A stretch of DNA of 39,594 nucleotides. It comes from an uncultured Bacteroidota bacterium (lineage in GTDB: Bacteria; Bacteroidota; Bacteroidia; UBA4408). A program made the position numbers and the translations under genes. The notes under the pieces were generated by a model that had not been told where the DNA came from, did not search any database, and worked only from the letters and a program-made list of their open reading frames with translations. Numbering within the stretch: position 1 is the first letter of the stretch; every line of letters begins with the position of its first letter. Below, piece after piece: positions 36,692 to 39,594 of the stretch. Where the stretch lies: assembly GCA_903840505.1 (NCBI GenBank), contig CAIMGI010000015.1, positions 1-39,594 of the forward strand. The letters are read 5' to 3'.

Positions 36692-36726
36692 AATCAAGAT
36701 ACAATAATCAAGACGTAAGAATAAAG
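36692..36726. repeat. Degenerate 14-bp tandem repeat, about 2.5 copies
   Basis: AATCAAGATACAAT / AATCAAGACGTAAG / AATAAAG in the convergent intergenic region. Confidence 0.4.
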
Positions 36727-36751
36727 TTTAACAGACCCTAACAACCAACAA

Positions 36752-37423
36752 CTAAGGAGCAGCTTCTTCTTTTTTGATTCCGAAATTATACCTGAAATTC
36801 AAACTGAGTAAAGTGCTGTATTGTCCACGATACCACCAATCAAAAAGATAAATATAGCGAACAGAAGTACCGGTACTTAAATTGTCGCGGATGGGCAAAA
36901 AGGAGTTTGACCAACGCCAATTCATTTCCATTCTTTTTCCAAGTGGCACATTGATTCCGGCATTGATGCAAAAATCGGTTCGTTTAAAGGCACGTGCTTC
37001 GGGCGAAGATGAAGGAATATAGCCATACTGATCTTGAACTGTATATTTTAGTAGAGAGGCTACTGAAGGTCCAACTTCATATGTAAATTTTTTAATTTTA
37101 TACTTCAATAGGAGTGGGACTTCAATATAGTTAAGTCGTAATAAGTAAAAAGTTAAATCACCTTTATCGGGACGAACCTGTTTACGACTGCCTTTTTGAA
37201 TGTAAGTGAGTTGAAATTCGAAGGACGCTTTTTCGTTTTTTAATTGTCGCGAAACAAATGCTCCTGCAACTAATCCGGGCTTATTAAATCCGCTTAAGTT
37301 ATCGCCCGATACTTGGCTACCTATTATCCCTGCTAATAATCCTGCTTTGAACTTATGTTGCGCTAAAATGATATTACTTCCATATAAAAGGAGAAGTAAA
37401 ACAATAGCAAGTTTTTTTCTCAA
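36752..37423 (-). CDS. PorT-family outer-membrane beta-barrel protein
   Basis: Signal peptide ...SNIILAQ; FKAGLLAGIIGSQVSGDNLSGFNKPGLVAGAFV...YIEVPLLLKYKIKKFTYEVGPSVASLL. Confidence 0.85.
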   Translation of the reverse strand: MRKKLAIVLLLLLYGSNIILAQHKFKAGLLAGIIGSQVSGDNLSGFNKPGLVAGAFVSRQLKNEKASFEFQLTYIQKGSRKQVRPDKGDLTFYLLRLNYIEVPLLLKYKIKKFTYEVGPSVASLLKYTVQDQYGYIPSSSPEARAFKRTDFCINAGINVPLGKRMEMNWRWSNSFLPIRDNLSTGTSVRYIYLFDWWYRGQYSTLLSLNFRYNFGIKKEEAAP

Positions 37424-37427
37424 GGTG

Positions 37428-38318
37428 TTAAGGAATAATTTTTAGCTCTTCGGCTTGCATTACCTCATACGTTGTAGCATTGTATACAAAAGCTACCACC
37501 TTACAGTTAGCAACATTCCAAGTTGTAGGAAGTGTTAACTCGTAATCTTTTGTTTGTGTTGCTCCTACAGCAATAGCTCCGGTTGCAATATCGTCTCCCC
37601 AGGTACCATTCATCGAACCTCTTAATACGTGATCAAATACATAGTTAGGAACAGCATCCGGAAAAACCGAATAATCTTTTTGATAGTCAACAATACCGTT
37701 CTCAACAATTACAACCGATAATTTGTATGTGCCGTTTTGAGCAGTGAGGTATTCATTGCTGATATGTGTTTTTAGTATTCTGCAATCTGTGAAGTAAGTA
37801 TTTCGAATATGAATATGAGCATCGGGTGCTATTGCAAGGGCGGCTGATACTGAAGCGGCCCAGGTGTCGTGGTATTTAATATGTTGACCGGCAGGTTTAT
37901 CAATTCTGTTTATCATTCCGTTTGGGTTTCCTGCATTGGATATTCCAAAGAATACATCCCAAGCAGTTCCTTCTGTGCTTTGAAAATCGGTAGTGTATTT
38001 TGGTGACGAAACTTGTGCAAAAGAACCTGCGTGTATGGCAATACCAACTACTTTTTCAGGGTTAGCAACTTGTATTTCGTGCAACTTAACGGCTGCTTTA
38101 GGGCAGTTTCCACAGGTATGTCCGGTATAATCTTCCAACAATACTTTTCTTACTTTTGTTATTACGCCTGTTTCTTCCACAACTGTTGAGTCAGGACAAG
38201 CCAATCCACTACCACCTCCACCGGTTGGAGCACCCACTTGCCTGTAGGGCATTTCAATTTTATCGCAACCTTGCATTGTAATAATACTTGCTGCTAAAAG
38301 ATAAAATAGTTTTTTCAT
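37428..38318 (-). CDS. Omp28-related lipoprotein with thioredoxin-like CGNCP motif
   Basis: Lipobox ITMQGC; VRKVLLEDYTGHTCGNCPKAAVKLHEIQ; C-terminal domain resembling Omp28. Confidence 0.85.
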   Translation of the reverse strand: MKKLFYLLAASIITMQGCDKIEMPYRQVGAPTGGGGSGLACPDSTVVEETGVITKVRKVLLEDYTGHTCGNCPKAAVKLHEIQVANPEKVVGIAIHAGSFAQVSSPKYTTDFQSTEGTAWDVFFGISNAGNPNGMINRIDKPAGQHIKYHDTWAASVSAALAIAPDAHIHIRNTYFTDCRILKTHISNEYLTAQNGTYKLSVVIVENGIVDYQKDYSVFPDAVPNYVFDHVLRGSMNGTWGDDIATGAIAVGATQTKDYELTLPTTWNVANCKVVAFVYNATTYEVMQAEELKIIP

Positions 38319-38452
38319 TGCGTTATTTGTTAGACAAGTAAAGATATAAAAATTAATTTATAATAGCCAAATTAGCGACTAATCTTGAGTGTTCAACCGA
38401 GTGAAAAATCCATTATATCGATAGATGGTTTTTTATCTGCTGTTTTTTTATT

Positions 38453-38460
38453 TATATTTG
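38453..38460 (+). promoter_or_regulatory. -7 element (TATATTTG) for the right-edge ORF
   Basis: TAnnTTTG consensus 42 nt upstream of ATG 38503. Confidence 0.5.
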
Positions 38461-38502
38461 TTAGTTGAGGTTAATATACAAAACTCTAATAATCATTAAG
38501 CT

Positions 38503-39594
38503 ATGAGTAAAAAACACTTTTTTCGCTTTGTTCTACTTTTAGTTGCGTTATTAACCTTTACTGAAAGTTACTCCCAAGTATGCACCTATGGTTACAGAAA
38601 AAGAATTCGGATTAACTCTTGGAAAGTGTCCGGTGGAGCCAACTTAACAAATTTTCCTGTTCAATTAAATTGGGCTTCAGATAATGACTTGAGGACCGTT
38701 GCGAATAGTGGACACGTTGAACACGCAAGTGGCTGGGACATAGTTTTTACAAGTGATGATGGTGTTACAATATTAAATCACCAATTAGAAAAATACACAG
38801 CAGCAACCGGTGAGCTAATTGCCTATGTGAATGTACCAACGGTATATTCCGCAACACATACCGTAATTTATATGTACTATGGCAAAACAGGTGTTTGGGC
38901 CGATCCCTCCTCAACCTCCACTTGGGATTCTAATTTTGAAGGTGTTTACCATTTTAATTCCAGTTATAACGATAATAGTACCGGTGGAAATAATGGAACC
39001 AATGCCGGTTGTACTACTCCTGTCGAAAAATTTGCGAATGGTTTAAATTCGGGTGGAGCCAATAACTATGTACAAATTGGTACTACAGGATGGAGTACAA
39101 CAACAGCTACATTTGAAATGTGGGGTCGAGCAACAAGTTTTCCAGCAGCGGAAGCCTATTTTTTGGGTTATACTACAAACCCTGCTTACGGAAGCCGTAT
39201 ACAAATTTATGCATACAATGGTAAGTTACGATTAGGCTTGGGAGCAGCGCACGACAGCAAACCTGGAGATATTTATACTTTTTCAACAGCAACTTGGTAT
39301 CATATTGCAGTTACCTATAACTCTGGAAACTATGAGGTTTTCGTTAATGGGGTTTCTCAAAATACAGGAACATATGCAAGCTTAACTACAATTAATACCA
39401 ATGCTAGCATTGATAACAATGGTCACCAAACTGCAGGAAGCAGAACTCAGGGAATTACAGGTGATATTGATGAAATGAGAATTTCAAGCGTTGCTCGAAC
39501 GGCTGGCTGGATAACTACATCATATAACAATCAAAATTCGCCATCCACTTTTTATACTGTATACGGAGAAGGTAAAAGATGGACAGGTGGTACA
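38503..39594 (+). CDS. Secreted DUF2341 + LamG-like (concanavalin A-fold) protein, truncated by the window edge
   Basis: Missing from ORF track (no stop in window). 364 open codons: MSKKHFFRFVLLLVALLTFTESYSQVCTYGYRKRIRINSWKVSGGANLTNFPVQLNW...; LamG-like ATWYHIAVTYNSGNYEVFVNGVSQ...GDIDEMRISSVART. Confidence 0.88.
   Translation, partial: MSKKHFFRFVLLLVALLTFTESYSQVCTYGYRKRIRINSWKVSGGANLTNFPVQLNWASDNDLRTVANSGHVEHASGWDIVFTSDDGVTILNHQLEKYTAATGELIAYVNVPTVYSATHTVIYMYYGKTGVWADPSSTSTWDSNFEGVYHFNSSYNDNSTGGNNGTNAGCTTPVEKFANGLNSGGANNYVQIGTTGWSTTTATFEMWGRATSFPAAEAYFLGYTTNPAYGSRIQIYAYNGKLRLGLGAAHDSKPGDIYTFSTATWYHIAVTYNSGNYEVFVNGVSQNTGTYASLTTINTNASIDNNGHQTAGSRTQGITGDIDEMRISSVARTAGWITTSYNNQNSPSTFYTVYGEGKRWTGGT

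Overview
This is about 39.6 kb of AT-rich chromosome from a Bacteroidota (Bacteroidetes) bacterium. The assignment is an inference from TAnnTTTG-type promoters, signal peptides cut before Gln, a SprB/gliding-type T9SS substrate, PorT/Omp28 proteins and a CzcA-TolC fusion. Most of the window is ordinary core genome: cysS, rpoN, a GT9 glycosyltransferase, tatD, a CAU tRNA, a POT transporter, dCMP deaminase, a CtpA-type protease, the rimP-nusA-infB operon, a partial cytochrome-oxidase cluster (ctaB, two subunit III genes, subunit IV, a SCO-like gene, DUF420), hppD, comF, a free-Met-R-SO reductase and several Bacteroidota-specific envelope proteins. I found no phage, transposase, integrase, CRISPR or defence system. 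The points most worth a second look are: (1) a heavy-metal efflux operon whose pump is fused to its TolC channel through an internal signal-peptide-like segment, led by a His/Asp-rich secreted protein; (2) a lipoprotein resembling GldN, directly downstream of a TM/coiled-coil/beta protein of GldM-like architecture, co-oriented with hppD; (3) a terminator-like hairpin in the rimP-nusA-infB 5' leader; (4) a SCO-like protein lacking the Cu-ligand motif; (5) a glutaminyl-cyclase-like M28 lipoprotein together with many exported proteins predicted to start with Gln; (6) several -7 elements placed 4-5 nt before start codons, implying leaderless mRNAs; (7) an unlisted 42-aa membrane microprotein and an unlisted ORF running off the right edge. 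All calls are from reading the sequence; no searches were run.
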